The position numbers and the translations under genes are program-made. A stretch of DNA of 64,000 nt from Pempheris klunzingeri (lineage: Eukaryota > Chordata > Actinopteri > Acropomatiformes > Pempheridae): the NCBI RefSeq assembly GCF_042242105.1, contig NC_092025.1:14250309-14314308 (forward strand), in the 5' to 3' direction. The notes beneath the pieces are model-generated. The model was not told the origin of the DNA, ran no database searches, and worked only from the letters and a program-made list of their open reading frames with translations. Of this stretch, positions 1-10,600 are shown piece by piece. Position 1 is the first letter of the stretch, and each line of letters starts with the position of its first letter.

Positions 1-36
1 AACCCTCAGAACTCTCTGATTTGTTTTCCAAAACAG

Positions 37-1091
37 GAAAGTGAAAATGCAAAACCTCTGGGAGTACACCAGCAGGAGGAAGAGCCTGCTGTCCAAGAGG
101 ATCTACCTGCTCGTGTCTGCCTGCCAAGGAAACTTGTCAGTGAGCAGCAGAAAGGCAGCCAGTGAAGCCAGAGGTACCTTAAAGTGTTCACTCATGTCAC
201 CACAAGACTTCAGCACAACTTGGACTCACGTTTCAAAACACTTAAAGTGTCATTTGTGGGCAAATGCAATGAAATAACAACACAGTGAAGAAAGAAATTC
301 TCCTCAAAGGCACCACTGGAATTTTGTTTGTGTGTTTTACTGCTCTGAGTGAGTCTTGCAGTTTGGTGTCGTGGGTGACTCATGCCGGCTTCCTGGCTCG
401 AGACATTTGGGTGGAGTAGAGACATTACAATGGGAGCACAGTACTTAAGGCACATGACGAAAGGGTTTTTTTTCTGCACACTCTTCTTGCTGACTTCTTC
501 CCCGTGTTCCCCATGAATTAACCCAGGCCCTGCATCAGTGCTGCAGCAGTACGTGGTGTCCATCGACAGCAGCGATCCTTTCATCAAGTGGCAGATGGAG
601 AAAGGCCTGGACTGGACCATCTCCTCCGTGGCCGGGGAAAGCTACAGGGTGGATGTAAGCAGGGCTTTATGGTCGCTTTTCCATTATTCAGTACATTCCC
701 GGTGTTATTGTTTGTTTGTTTTTTTCTTTTGATTATTTGCTGATTGAGTTACTTCTCCTTGTGCCAGATTGACTTGACTGAACTGCTGGAGAGTTGGGTG
801 GCAAATAACAGCCACATCTTAGCTGACAGACAAATACAAGTCAAACCTGTGTGGAGAGACGCCTCCTTCACCCTCAAATACTATTCAGATGCCCTCTTTG
901 ACTTCCCACACTGGTTCGGCTTCAGCAAAAGAACCTTTAAGGTCAGTCGCTCTTTTTCTTCTCATTACGTGTTAATAGTGGTCTTAACATTTTCTGTATT
1001 TGTCGTGTGCACGGGCACTTGTGTAACTTGTCTCCTCTGCCTGTATCTGTGCCCATTGCAGCTGAGACTGACACGGGGCAGCAGTGGATGA
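37..1091 (+). CDS. medag: MEDAG (mesenteric estrogen-dependent adipogenesis protein), 3' part
   Basis: Four exons can be placed: 37-173, 527-654, 768-941 and 1062-1091 (stop TGA). All junctions are AG/GT and the reading phases agree (1, 0, 0). Recognisable blocks are LLSKRIYLLVSAC, MEKGLDWTISSVAGESYRVD and SDALFDFPHWFGFSKRTFK. They match the order of the human protein, which has QGMDMVISSVIGESYRLQ and ADALFDFFYWFGLSN. The family is known to promote adipocyte differentiation in mammals; its biochemical activity is not established, and no catalytic motif is visible here. The 5' exons lie before the window. The end is odd: after FK the last exon adds only LRLTRGSSG, while human MEDAG continues for roughly 70 more, serine-rich residues. 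Either the fish protein is shorter or the last exon is spliced differently. Gene identity is confident; the C-terminus is less so. Confidence 0.9.
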
Positions 1092-1486
1092 AGGGCACGG
1101 TTAAATCGATGGGAGTCTGCTGCTGGATCCGCTTCTTCAAGAGAGTTTCTTGATCAAGACAAATGGTTGTGTACCAACCTGCCAGGTGAAGGACTGGCCT
1201 GCCTCTTGGGACGGCACGATACCTCACAAATGCTGTTCGGTCCAGATATTTTCTTCTGTTCAGTGGGTGGAAACCACTGACAAGGACCGACAAGGAAGTT
1301 CTGAGTGCCAAAAAGTTTATTTAGGCAATTTCTGTGCAATTTCTAAGAGTGCTCGATATATGCTACAACTGTTATATGAGTGGGGGTTGATGGTTCAAAT
1401 CTGTGCTCCTGCAGAATTAAAGATTTGTAGACTTTTGTACACATTTGTGAGAATTTGTTTTAATTTTTTTTAACACGCTCAAATAC

Positions 1487-1492
1487 AATAAA
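1487..1492 (+). terminator. medag: Poly(A) signal AATAAA of medag
   Basis: A canonical AATAAA lies about 400 bases after the medag stop codon. It follows a T-rich stretch and no better hexamer lies between, so the medag transcript probably ends near 1510. Confidence 0.75.
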
Positions 1493-1527
1493 AGCTCTTT
1501 TGCAAAACAAAAACAAGATTAGTTCTG

Positions 1528-1533
1528 TTTAAT
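1528..1533 (-). terminator. alox5ap: Probable poly(A) signal of alox5ap (ATTAAA)
   Basis: Reading the minus strand, ATTAAA lies about 70 bases after the alox5ap stop at 1600. The next AATAAA on this strand is at 1316-1321, inside the medag 3' UTR. If that one is used, the two mRNAs overlap tail-to-tail. Which signal is used cannot be told from sequence. Confidence 0.45.
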
Positions 1534-1599
1534 ACAATTGCCATCAGTTAAAATATAAATGCAGGGAAGAGTTGTTGCCGCTATGTGACGCACACTGGA

Positions 1600-4500
1600 C
1601 TAAGGGAGGAGCAAAAGAGCCGATGCAGCGCTGGTGATGGTCTCCACATATTCTTTGTAGTCGCTACGGTAGTGGCGCATCAGCAGGTAGTTGAAGATGC
1701 CCACAATGCACATCATAAGCAGGAAGAAGAGGATGCGTTTCCCAAACAGGTAGCCTGGGGTGCTGCAGAGAAATGTGATGAAAGCATTATCAATCAATCT
1801 TTATTTATAAAGCGCCAATTCATAACAGCGTTATCTCAAGACGCTTTCCATAAAGAGCAGGTCTACACCAAACTCCTTAATTAAGAGAGAGACCCAGAAT
1901 TAAGGATTCAAGAATCCCCACATCAGGTATCAGTACTTAATACAGGCATTAATTAGACCGTGCCTCCAAACACACTGTAGGGCGCTCATGTTCATTTACC
2001 TTTGAGAGGTTTGTCCCATGTATCCAACAAAGTACTTCTGCCTGACGACAAGATAGATGATCCCAGCGAAGGCAGCAGGAGCTTCAAACAGAAGACAGAA
2101 ACAGAAAAAAGTCCTGTGTATAATCTGTGAATGGTTCCATAATGCACCATATGGCCAAAAGTATATGGACTCCCCCGTCCTCTTGAAGTCTGGGGCTGTG
2201 TTTCATGGTTTGAGGTGGGAAGTCTCAATGACACAACACACTATGATATTTGAGACAATACTGCGTTTCTATCACGTGGCATGTTTTTGTTTCTCTGTTT
2301 GCCTTGATGAAAAATGACTTCTGAGTACATTCTGCACTGTAGCCCACAAAACTAGCACGTACATGTCAGCCCGACTCCCTGGAAATTCCCATTTCTGCTT
2401 TACACAGTGTAGGCACTGTTAGAGGCTCACTGTATGATGTACTGTGGCGTGTTTTATATTCTAATGTAATGTGTTGACACGTGGTTACGGTGAATCTCTC
2501 GTGCAAAGGGCCAGTATGCTTTCCTTTGCAAGCACAAAGGTCTCTTGTTAAAAGTGGTATTAAAAAAAAGCTAATTAAATAAGTATTTACATGAGCCTTA
2601 AGGGCCCCTGCTGATAAATTGAAGTGTATAAAGGTTAATAGTCCTGAAAAGAATATGACTAATAAGAGGTGTAAGTCGAGTTTAATGTTTTAGTGGACAT
2701 GTGAATCTATTTTTGCCTGGAAACGTAACAGCCCATTGTAAGTATTATCAGATGAGTATGTGTTGGATTTAAGGGAGTCCATGAAATAGAGGGAACGCCT
2801 GCACACTCTCTGAATCTAAAAGAGTTAAAATACAGAATGTTAAAGTTGAAGTATTATATAGTGAATTTGAACATTTATCACGTCAATAAATTCTGCAGGG
2901 GGATTCTGCTCTGGAGACCACGGTTTTTGAATGAGACGTGTCACAATCACATATTGCATGTTTTTAAAGGTCAAGTGTCCAGATGTGTTTAACTATTCTT
3001 AAATGTGTGCCTGTCTTTCTTCAGCTCAATTTACTCTGTGTGGGTGTGTTCTGTTTACAGGACCAAAGTGTGACATGCCTCATACACAGAAACCCATTAA
3101 TGATTACCTTGACTGAGGCACAGACCCGCACACCACATCACTGCCAGGAAAGTGGAATAAGCATCCATGCAGTTGCGACTGAAAGAAGCGCAAACAAGAA
3201 GTGTATTTAGCACATTTCAAGGAAGTCACCTGCAATGCGAAACTATGAAGCAATCTGCAGTCTGTTGCAGACAGTGTGGTGATACTGAGCCCGTTTTCAA
3301 TGGCTGTTGGGAAATAGTTTGAAACTGCAGAGCAGAGGTGGCTGTGAAAGAAGAAAAAAAATCGCAGGGTTAAAACAGTGCATGTGCTACAAAACCCAGT
3401 GCAGCTTTCCGAGTGTTGGAGGAACAAAGTTGGAATGGGAAGCCAGGAAAAACTGAGCCCACTCTCAGTCTGCTCGGGCTGGCTGTTGCAATAATTTGCA
3501 ATAATCATTACAGTATGTTGCACAGATCCGTGTCCCTCAAACCTTTTTCAGTGTTGCACGTGTCAGGAGAGACATCCACAAAACATCACACACCTCAGAA
3601 TCATGATCTTCAACCTGTTGATTTGAAGCCTACAAGATAAGAGACACATCTGGGGGGGGGACATTTTAATTTTCTTGTGAAACGCTGGATACATTTACCT
3701 CTTTACACCTCTAAAAACCTTTTAAAATGAAAAATAAATCACTGGTTTAGAGGGTTTTTAGAGGCTTCAGATCACTGCCTGAATAATCCCAACTGTGTAG
3801 CTGAGTTGTTTGTACTTTAAAAGCAATGAAATGCATTGCACTACATTGGAAATGTAAAAAAAAGTGCAATGGACGAGAGCTATAACAAAGGCGAGTAGTT
3901 TAACATTACCAAATGTTTGCCTCACATTTTAGAGGTGTGTAATTTTTTTTGGAAATAATCTCATTACCTCCAAGACAGGATGTGGCTCAAATATTTCCTT
4001 TTAAAAACAGGAAGTGCCTTGTTGCTCCTGGACTAATGAAACAACCAAGAGAAAAATTAGATTTCAAGCTTCAGTCCAGCTAAACATTGACGTGATGAGG
4101 TGTGCTCGGCATGAAACATACTTATCTGTCCTGCTACAGCTTGTTGGTGGTTTTCATTCATTTGTTTTGGTTTAATTAATTTGTTGGCTATTTTTCCAAT
4201 TAACTGACTGAATGTGTTATCTCTAAAATGTCTGGGGAAAAAAAATGGACAAATCACAATTTACAGTGTTTTTCCAGCATTTTTCATAAATCAATTAACA
4301 AAATAGTAGTACACTTATCAAGTAATTGTTAATTTGAATGTTAAAATGAGGAACCAAACAAGTCCGGTACATTCACCCATGAGCTGACGTTTAATGTGCT
4401 GAGTGGTTTTGTAATGAGTGAAAAAGTCACATTTTAAAAATTTGAAACAGAGCAAGACTCCAGCAAGTTTGAAATGTCCACAGGCCACAGGATCCAAACG

Positions 4501-5128
4501 TATGAGCAGTTTTCACTGCTTTAAGTTTAACAGGACACTGCAAATGACGATGAGTCACCTTACAAGCTGGGACGGAAGAATACATGTTTTCCTAATGGAT
4601 ATTCTGGCTTTCCCAGCAAGCATTCAAATGAGCAGTGTACCAGCTATATTCCCCCTATTTGGGATTGTTCAGGCAAATGAGGACAGCCTCTCAATGGGGG
4701 TAGTGTTTGGGGGAAATGCTAAACCAGATGGAAAGTTTTTAAGTGTTATAGTAGGAAGTAAAAATAGCATGAATTCATCTGTCGTTTCACTGGTTTACAT
4801 GAGATATTATAGTTATTATATTATATAGTGACAAAGAAGGGGCACTCACTTGGCACAGGAAACTCGCTCAAAAGCAGATGTGTTGGAGCTTTTGCACTCC
4901 TTCTCTACCTTCAGGGCAAAGAATGCTAAAAACACAAAGACCATTAATGATACCACAACATAATTTTACTCAGTTTCTTTAGAGTCTAAAAAATGTAAGT
5001 TAAATTAATAAATTAAATTAAAAGTTATCTGTGACACAGGATGCTCCTTGCTGTTTCTCACCATTCTGAAGTACGCTGATGAGGGTGACGATGACCAGCA
5101 GATAGATGTTTTCCACCACTTGATCCAT
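1600..5128 (-). CDS. alox5ap: 5-lipoxygenase activating protein (FLAP), complete coding region
   Basis: FLAP is a MAPEG-family membrane protein of the nuclear envelope and ER that presents arachidonate to 5-lipoxygenase for leukotriene synthesis. Five coding exons are placed on the minus strand: 5062-5128 (ATG at 5128), 4850-4925, 3108-3178, 2000-2081 and 1600-1762 (TGA). Their lengths are 67, 76, 71, 82 and 163 bases; the 71- and 82-base exons equal those I recall for mammalian ALOX5AP, and every phase fits. The 152-residue product starts MDQVVENIYLLVIVTLISVL and contains NRNCMDAYSTFLAVMW, PAAFAGIIYLVVRQKYFVGY and STPGYLFGKRILFF, giving the expected four hydrophobic segments. Human FLAP has 161 residues. 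The missing nine fall in the first cytosolic loop, between FFALKVEKECKSSN and AFERV. The gene is convergent with medag and lies downstream of uspl1 in the same orientation, as in mammals. Confidence 0.97.
1786..1960. repeat. Short interspersed repeat in alox5ap intron 4
   Basis: The stretch begins ATCAATCAATCTTTATTTAT, continues with a run resembling AGCGCCAATTCATAAC, and has GAGCAGGTCTACACC and GAGAGACCC downstream. I recognise this order from a dispersed repeat common in percomorph introns and UTRs. The ends are approximate and the family name is not assigned. Confidence 0.55.
2140..2260. repeat. Possible transposon remnant in alox5ap intron 3
   Basis: The phrase CATATGGCCAAAAGTATATG resembles a phrase from a common fish DNA-transposon remnant. 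It is followed by a weakly matching GGGGCTGTGTTTCATGGTTT. The copy is short and degenerate. Confidence 0.25.
4150..4270. repeat. Degenerate copy of an ATTAAT-rich dispersed repeat (reverse)
   Basis: Alternating TTAATTAATTTGTTGGC, CCAATTAACTGAC and CTAAAATGTCTGGGGAAAAA resemble the complement of the repeat seen more clearly at 57885-58130. The copy lies in intron 2 of alox5ap and is decayed. Confidence 0.3.
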
Positions 5129-6280
5129 GATCACTGTGTAAGCTGTCGGAGCAGGTGGACCGAGAGGCCGAGGGGAGACGTCCAGGAGTGTCTCTTGGCG
5201 GCCAGCTGCAGAGCATAAACCTGATGTGTCCCTCTATCTCACCACATACTCTCCCATCCCACCTCCATCCCACATACACACTTGTTTGTGGCTTCCTCTT
5301 TATGCAAATGATGCTCTGACTCAAACAAGTTGACTGGCACTTCCTGCATGTGTGCGTTTGTGTGAGGCTTACCAGATTGCACGCACATGCACACATGGAG
5401 GAAATTTATACGTACGTTATTGTATATTTTGGTTTTCTTTGGTGGGCCTTTATAGTGTATTTATGGCAAATGTGCAAGATCAATGCATGGGAAACCTGTT
5501 AATATTATTCATATGACAGGATGTGCTCTAGGCAAGTTGAAATATCAATGGACCTTTTACACAGCAGACATTTTGACTTGCCATGGTAGAGAAATTAATT
5601 CCATTTAATGGCTCATCAATGTTATTAATTTCACTTGAGCTCTTCCTTCTGTGATAAGTCAAAACGTTTGCTGCAGTGGGGAAAGGTTTTGCTCTGTAAG
5701 TACAGTAAAATACAGCTACTTACAAGCTGTCTCAATGACAGTCAAACAGCACCTGCATGTGCTTTTGAATGGTAATGCAGCATTTAAATCCAACAGAAGT
5801 TACACACAAGGAATGAATGAATCCAAATAAAGCCACTAACTCATCCATTACATTGCTCAGTTATAGTCAATTAGGACATACAAGTGCATGTTATATTGTT
5901 AAGTGATTAAGATTAAATTGGCTAGAGATGTATGGCATACATTAAAGATAAAGGTAAAATGTGAATTCCCTTCGGAAGTTCAATCATTAATATGTCATTT
6001 ACAGACACAGTATGGACATCAAATTACTAACAGGCCAATTTTGAGATCTTCTTTTGAATTTTGAGTTTTACAACTGAGTAAGCAACAATGAAACCAGAAC
6101 AAGGGAGACGTGACAGTACACAATGTAAACAGTAGGCGTACTCTTAGTGAAACTAAGTTAAAAGTACGCGTGATTATCGGTGTTTTCACCAAGTGAAAAT
6201 GCCCATATTTAGCGAATATATCAACGTACAATGTGGATCATGAGTAGTCAAAGTCATAAAGAAGGACGGCTCACTTCACG
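5129..6280. other. Upstream region of alox5ap to the tRNA gene
   Basis: This holds the alox5ap 5' flank. The start codon context GTGATCATGG is acceptable. No TATA box or CpG island stands out, and nothing else is recognised up to the tRNA gene. Confidence 0.5.
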
Positions 6281-6352
6281 TCCCATATGGTCTAGCGGTT
6301 AGGATTCCTGGTTTTCACCCAGGCGGCCCGGGTTCGACTCCCGGTATGGGAA
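6281..6352 (+). tRNA. tRNA-Glu (anticodon UUC)
   Basis: The 72-base sequence folds as a standard cloverleaf. The acceptor arm is TCCCATA/TATGGGA, the anticodon stem CCTGG/CCAGG (6307-6311 with 6319-6323), the anticodon TTC is at 6314-6316, and the T arm contains GGTTCGACTCC (B box). It is almost identical to vertebrate tRNA-Glu-TTC. A TTTTT pol III terminator follows at 6360-6364. No intron and no encoded CCA, as expected in a eukaryotic nuclear genome. It lies alone between alox5ap and uspl1. Confidence 0.97.
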
Positions 6353-6364
6353 CGACTCGTTTTT

Positions 6365-7228
6365 GATCCACTGATCTTTCAAATTTTCTCATGAAGTTTA
6401 CTAAACTGTAGTTAAATATGTGTAACATTCATTTATGCGTAGCTAATAATTATCAGCTTGACATTACTCACTGACGGCCACTTTCACGCAAAGACCACTA
6501 GATGTCTCATCGAGGCCTGTGGAGACAGACTGGGCTGATTTACATACAAAGTCAGATGTCTGTGGTGCCATACTTATATCATTATTTGATATTCTGTTAT
6601 AATGCTGTACTACACTGTGTTACACAGCACTTTTATAGTATAAAAATCATCATTACCTACTTGTATGGTCTACTCTGTTTAAATATACTAGACTTGCTGA
6701 CTTTGCTTTTAATCACTCCTCTCAGTTCACCTAATTTTATCCTTATCTGCTCTGGTATATCATTTTATGAAGCTGTTCTTTTTCTTTCTCTAACAAAGGT
6801 TTATATTATTTTATTAGCTCATCTATGAAGGCCATATGGATTCATGAATAGCATGATTAAGGCCAAACAAGTCAAACTACAGTGGTTGCACTGTATGTGA
6901 CTTTATGTGTAAAGACATTGAAGGAGATAATGTGGACTAAGGACATCCAATTAAAGGTCAACCCATGTTAGTTTTACTTCATGTTATTTTCAACTGTATT
7001 TTAACTTTTAAGATTAGTGAAAATGTGTAATATGTTCAATATAGCGATTCAAACTAGGGACATGAGCGACTTTAGACAAGTATTCACAGGGACTTTAATA
7101 TTTGGAAGAAATCTGAAAATCTAAATATTGTAATACCCCACGAGGAATCTAGATGGGGGTGAACACGTTTTCTCAGATTTCATGATGACTCTGACATTTT
7201 GTATGACAAACACTAGTCATCTAAAGCA
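6365..7228. other. AT-rich spacer between the tRNA gene and uspl1
   Basis: I see no gene, RNA or repeat that can be supported here. It lies beyond the likely 3' end of uspl1. Confidence 0.4.
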
Positions 7229-7234
7229 TTTATT
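7229..7234 (-). terminator. uspl1: Poly(A) signal AATAAA of uspl1
   Basis: Read on the minus strand, AATAAA lies about 390 bases after the uspl1 stop at 7620. It is the first canonical hexamer in a plausible 3' UTR. Confidence 0.65.
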
Positions 7235-7619
7235 AAAATACAAAAAAAGTTTCATGAAATTTTAAGTAATTTTTCGAAATAACAGAATAGGGCAAACATG
7301 ATGGCTTCATACAACCCAGTTACATACACTATGTACACTACAAAGTGCCAAACTTGCAGAAAAAACTTTATCTATGGTTCAACATACCAACTCCAACACT
7401 TAACCTACATACAAAGTTAATGAACCCATCTGAATTGATTGCAACATAAATACATGAAGAGACTTCACTACCTTAAACTTGCTAAATGTGTCTTCACATA
7501 AATGTGAATGTATTGTAGATCATTAAACGAGCCAATTTTGCATAATTTTCTCATGACACCAAGTTAAGGTTAATGTTATCTGTGCTTGGAGCTTGAAGAC
7601 AACATCTGCCCTCACGGCG

Positions 7620-10600
7620 TCAAATGAAAAGTTCAAGTGCACTGAGCGCCTCGGCCTCCATCTCAGTAGGTCTCTGAGCCACAGCCTGCGACAGAAAATC
7701 ATCCAGGAAGTTTTCATTGTTGGGCTCGTTCACGCAAGTCTTCATCTGTGACGCTGCACCGGCAGCACCGACCCCGCCGTCCAACTGGTCACCTCCATCT
7801 TGCCCATTGGCGAGCATCTCAAGGAAGCCGGTGCTGTCTGGTGAAAGGTTGCTGGCCGTCGTTGCCGGTGAGAGCAGGTCAGAGAGGAAGTCGTCGCAGA
7901 CGGAGCCGTCATACGTACTGGAGGTAACGGTGTTAGGAGAGCCAAGGTCAGTGCTGTCCGGTCGGAGGTTGGCTCCCCCCTGTTGACCCAACATTTGATT
8001 GAGCTTAGCGAGCTTCTTCTTCTTTGCCTTCAGTTTCTTTATCAGCTTGTACCTGAGAGCGTCAGTCTCGCTGAGACCTGGAGGAGTCTTTGAGGACTGG
8101 CTGCTATGTTTCTTCGAGGAGGATACTTCAGGGAGCGCCTTTGCTCCGGGGATAGGATGAGATGTAACAGACACCACTGTGGTGTTCGTTAGCGATTTCA
8201 GGTGGTTAGAGGTTGTGGGTGGAAACAGCTTTGATTTGCCACCGAGAGGTGCAGTGGATGGGGGAGGATTAGGGGTGTTTGAGCTCTTTGCACCAAACGC
8301 ACCGTACATTTCTGCAGCTTTTAGCGGGAGCCCCCCGCTCTCCTCTGTCTTCAGCAGCGGTTTGGGGAGGAGTCCTCCTGGAGTCTGCTGCCTCCTGACA
8401 GGGTTGGGGGTAGAGTGAGCCGGAGGAGTGCACTTCACTAATTGTGTGGCCGGGGTCGAGGGAAGTTTAGCAATTGAACTGTTAACTTGGTGTAGTGGGT
8501 GTTTGCTGAGCAGGAAGGACCAGCGGGCATTTTGATCTAGTTTTGGCGGCATTGTGGGACTTCTCTCACTTGTGGACTTGGGTGAGGTGTTGGTGGAGGA
8601 GACGGGGGACACTCGCTGGGTCATTTCAACAGGCGGTGGGTTATCCTGAGCAGCAGCACCCACCACTTTTTTACTGATTACTTTGGAAGGCTTCGAAGGT
8701 GCAGGTGGTGAAATATGTGGAGCTTCTTTGGACGAGGCCGCCCTTTTACCCGCTTGTCTGCTGCCAGGTTTGCCTCTGCCAGTTCCTCTCACTCCCCTTT
8801 GTCCTCTCCTGGCACCAGGTACAAATGTTGGATCACTGGAAGAGCCATCCTCAGATTCAGATGAGTTGGAGGTGATGGGGAGCTCAGCATCAGGGCTGTG
8901 GGACATTTTCATTTCACTATCTGTTACAGCAGAGGAGCTATCTGGTGTAGAGTCAAGTATTTCATTCCTGCTGGGAACACTCAAATCCTGAGTTTGGCTG
9001 CTGTCGTTCAAAGGCTGCGTTTCAGAATCAGCTTTTAATTCCACCAGAGTCAGTGTAATGATGTCATTGTGGCTTAGGCCCTCGAAGGTGTCGAGCAGTG
9101 TTGTGGAACCTATCGACACATCAGCGGTGACCGTCGTGTCCATGATGTTGCTGCTGTCAACAGATGCTGAGAGTGCACAGATGATGTCTGTGTCGTTGTG
9201 AGACAGGACAAGAGACTGATCTGGTGTGCATGCCGACAGTTTCTCTGCTATTACGTCTCTGTCTAGACTGGGGTTCCTCTCATTTTTAGACAGGGGAGAT
9301 TCAGCAAAGGTGCTGGAGGGAGAACAGGGAGGAAGCTCTTTATCCGCCTCCACCTCCCAGAAGACAACGTGCATCTCCTGAGCGGGGACCGGGAGCTTCT
9401 GATGAGTCTTACAGTGCTGATGTTTCAAGTCGTCATATTCCCGCCATGATCCTAGGGAGGAGCAGGTACAAAAAAAACTGTTACAGCCCAAAAAAAAAAA
9501 AACACACATGGCATGCAGCCATGCATGATCAGTTATCGATTCATAATTAAAACCTAATGGTTTTATTTTACAAATCCACAATATTATTAAGAGTTCAACT
9601 AAAAAAAGGCCTCACTAAGACTAACTAGGAACATTATTGCCATGATAGCAAGCGCAAAAGAACATAAAAATTGCAATGACATCATGCAGATAGAAATAAT
9701 CAAATATTGATCATATTTTAGCTGATAAGCCACAAATTCTTGATAAATGACAATGAAACAGGCACTAAAAGGCCGGAGTCTTCAGCAGTTTAACACTGCA
9801 TGAATTGTCCAGCAGAATGTGCTGTTGGCAAACTACGATGTGGAGGAATAAAAATATCAACCTTCATGTGACTCAACATGAGCTAAAGTGTGGTTTCACA
9901 CCAAGTGCAATTGTAGCTTACTGATTAACACAAAGAAGCACAAACGAGTCTGACTTCAGCTACTCGTGAAAAACATAAACAGACATCCTCTCAGGACTAA
10001 ATAAGCTATTCGCTAAACATATTTTAAAATTGATCTCTCACATGCACACCAGGCTGCCATTGCAAGCTGACTGACCGACCATCTCAGCATCAGTGGTAAA
10101 GAGATTGTTTACATGTCATATCAGTGGGAAAAAGTAATAAAACCACAACAGAATCAGTCTTAAGATACTTACCATCAGAATTACAAATCCAGGTGACAAA
10201 GTGCTTAAGTTGATGGTTGTACTGTATGACAGTGGTGACGGAGTAGCGTTTCCCCTTAAAGTCGAAGGCGTAGATTCTGATGTCATTGTCAGGAAGCCCC
10301 TCGACAAAATGCAGCCCAAACACTGGAGGCACGCTGAACAAAAACAAAGCAAAAGTCTGGTTAAATGAGTGGACAGGTGAAGGCCTTAGTAGGACCTTCC
10401 TGAAATAATGTAAGACATGGTTTCCTTAAAGCTACTGTATTGCTTTGTAAAGAAAAAAAACCTGTGTGTAAAATAAGCCAAACTTTGACTTTTTTTTTGT
10501 ACTCACTCTGGCTGATGTACAGAATTGTTATCAGAATATGCTCTACTATAAGGAGGTTACATTAATGTTCGATTGCGGACAAATCTGTAAATTTGCAGAC

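Noticed and set aside
8179..8991. Plus-strand open frames of 79 and 102 codons
   Set aside because: They are shadows of the last uspl1 exon, which is open for 610 codons on the other strand.
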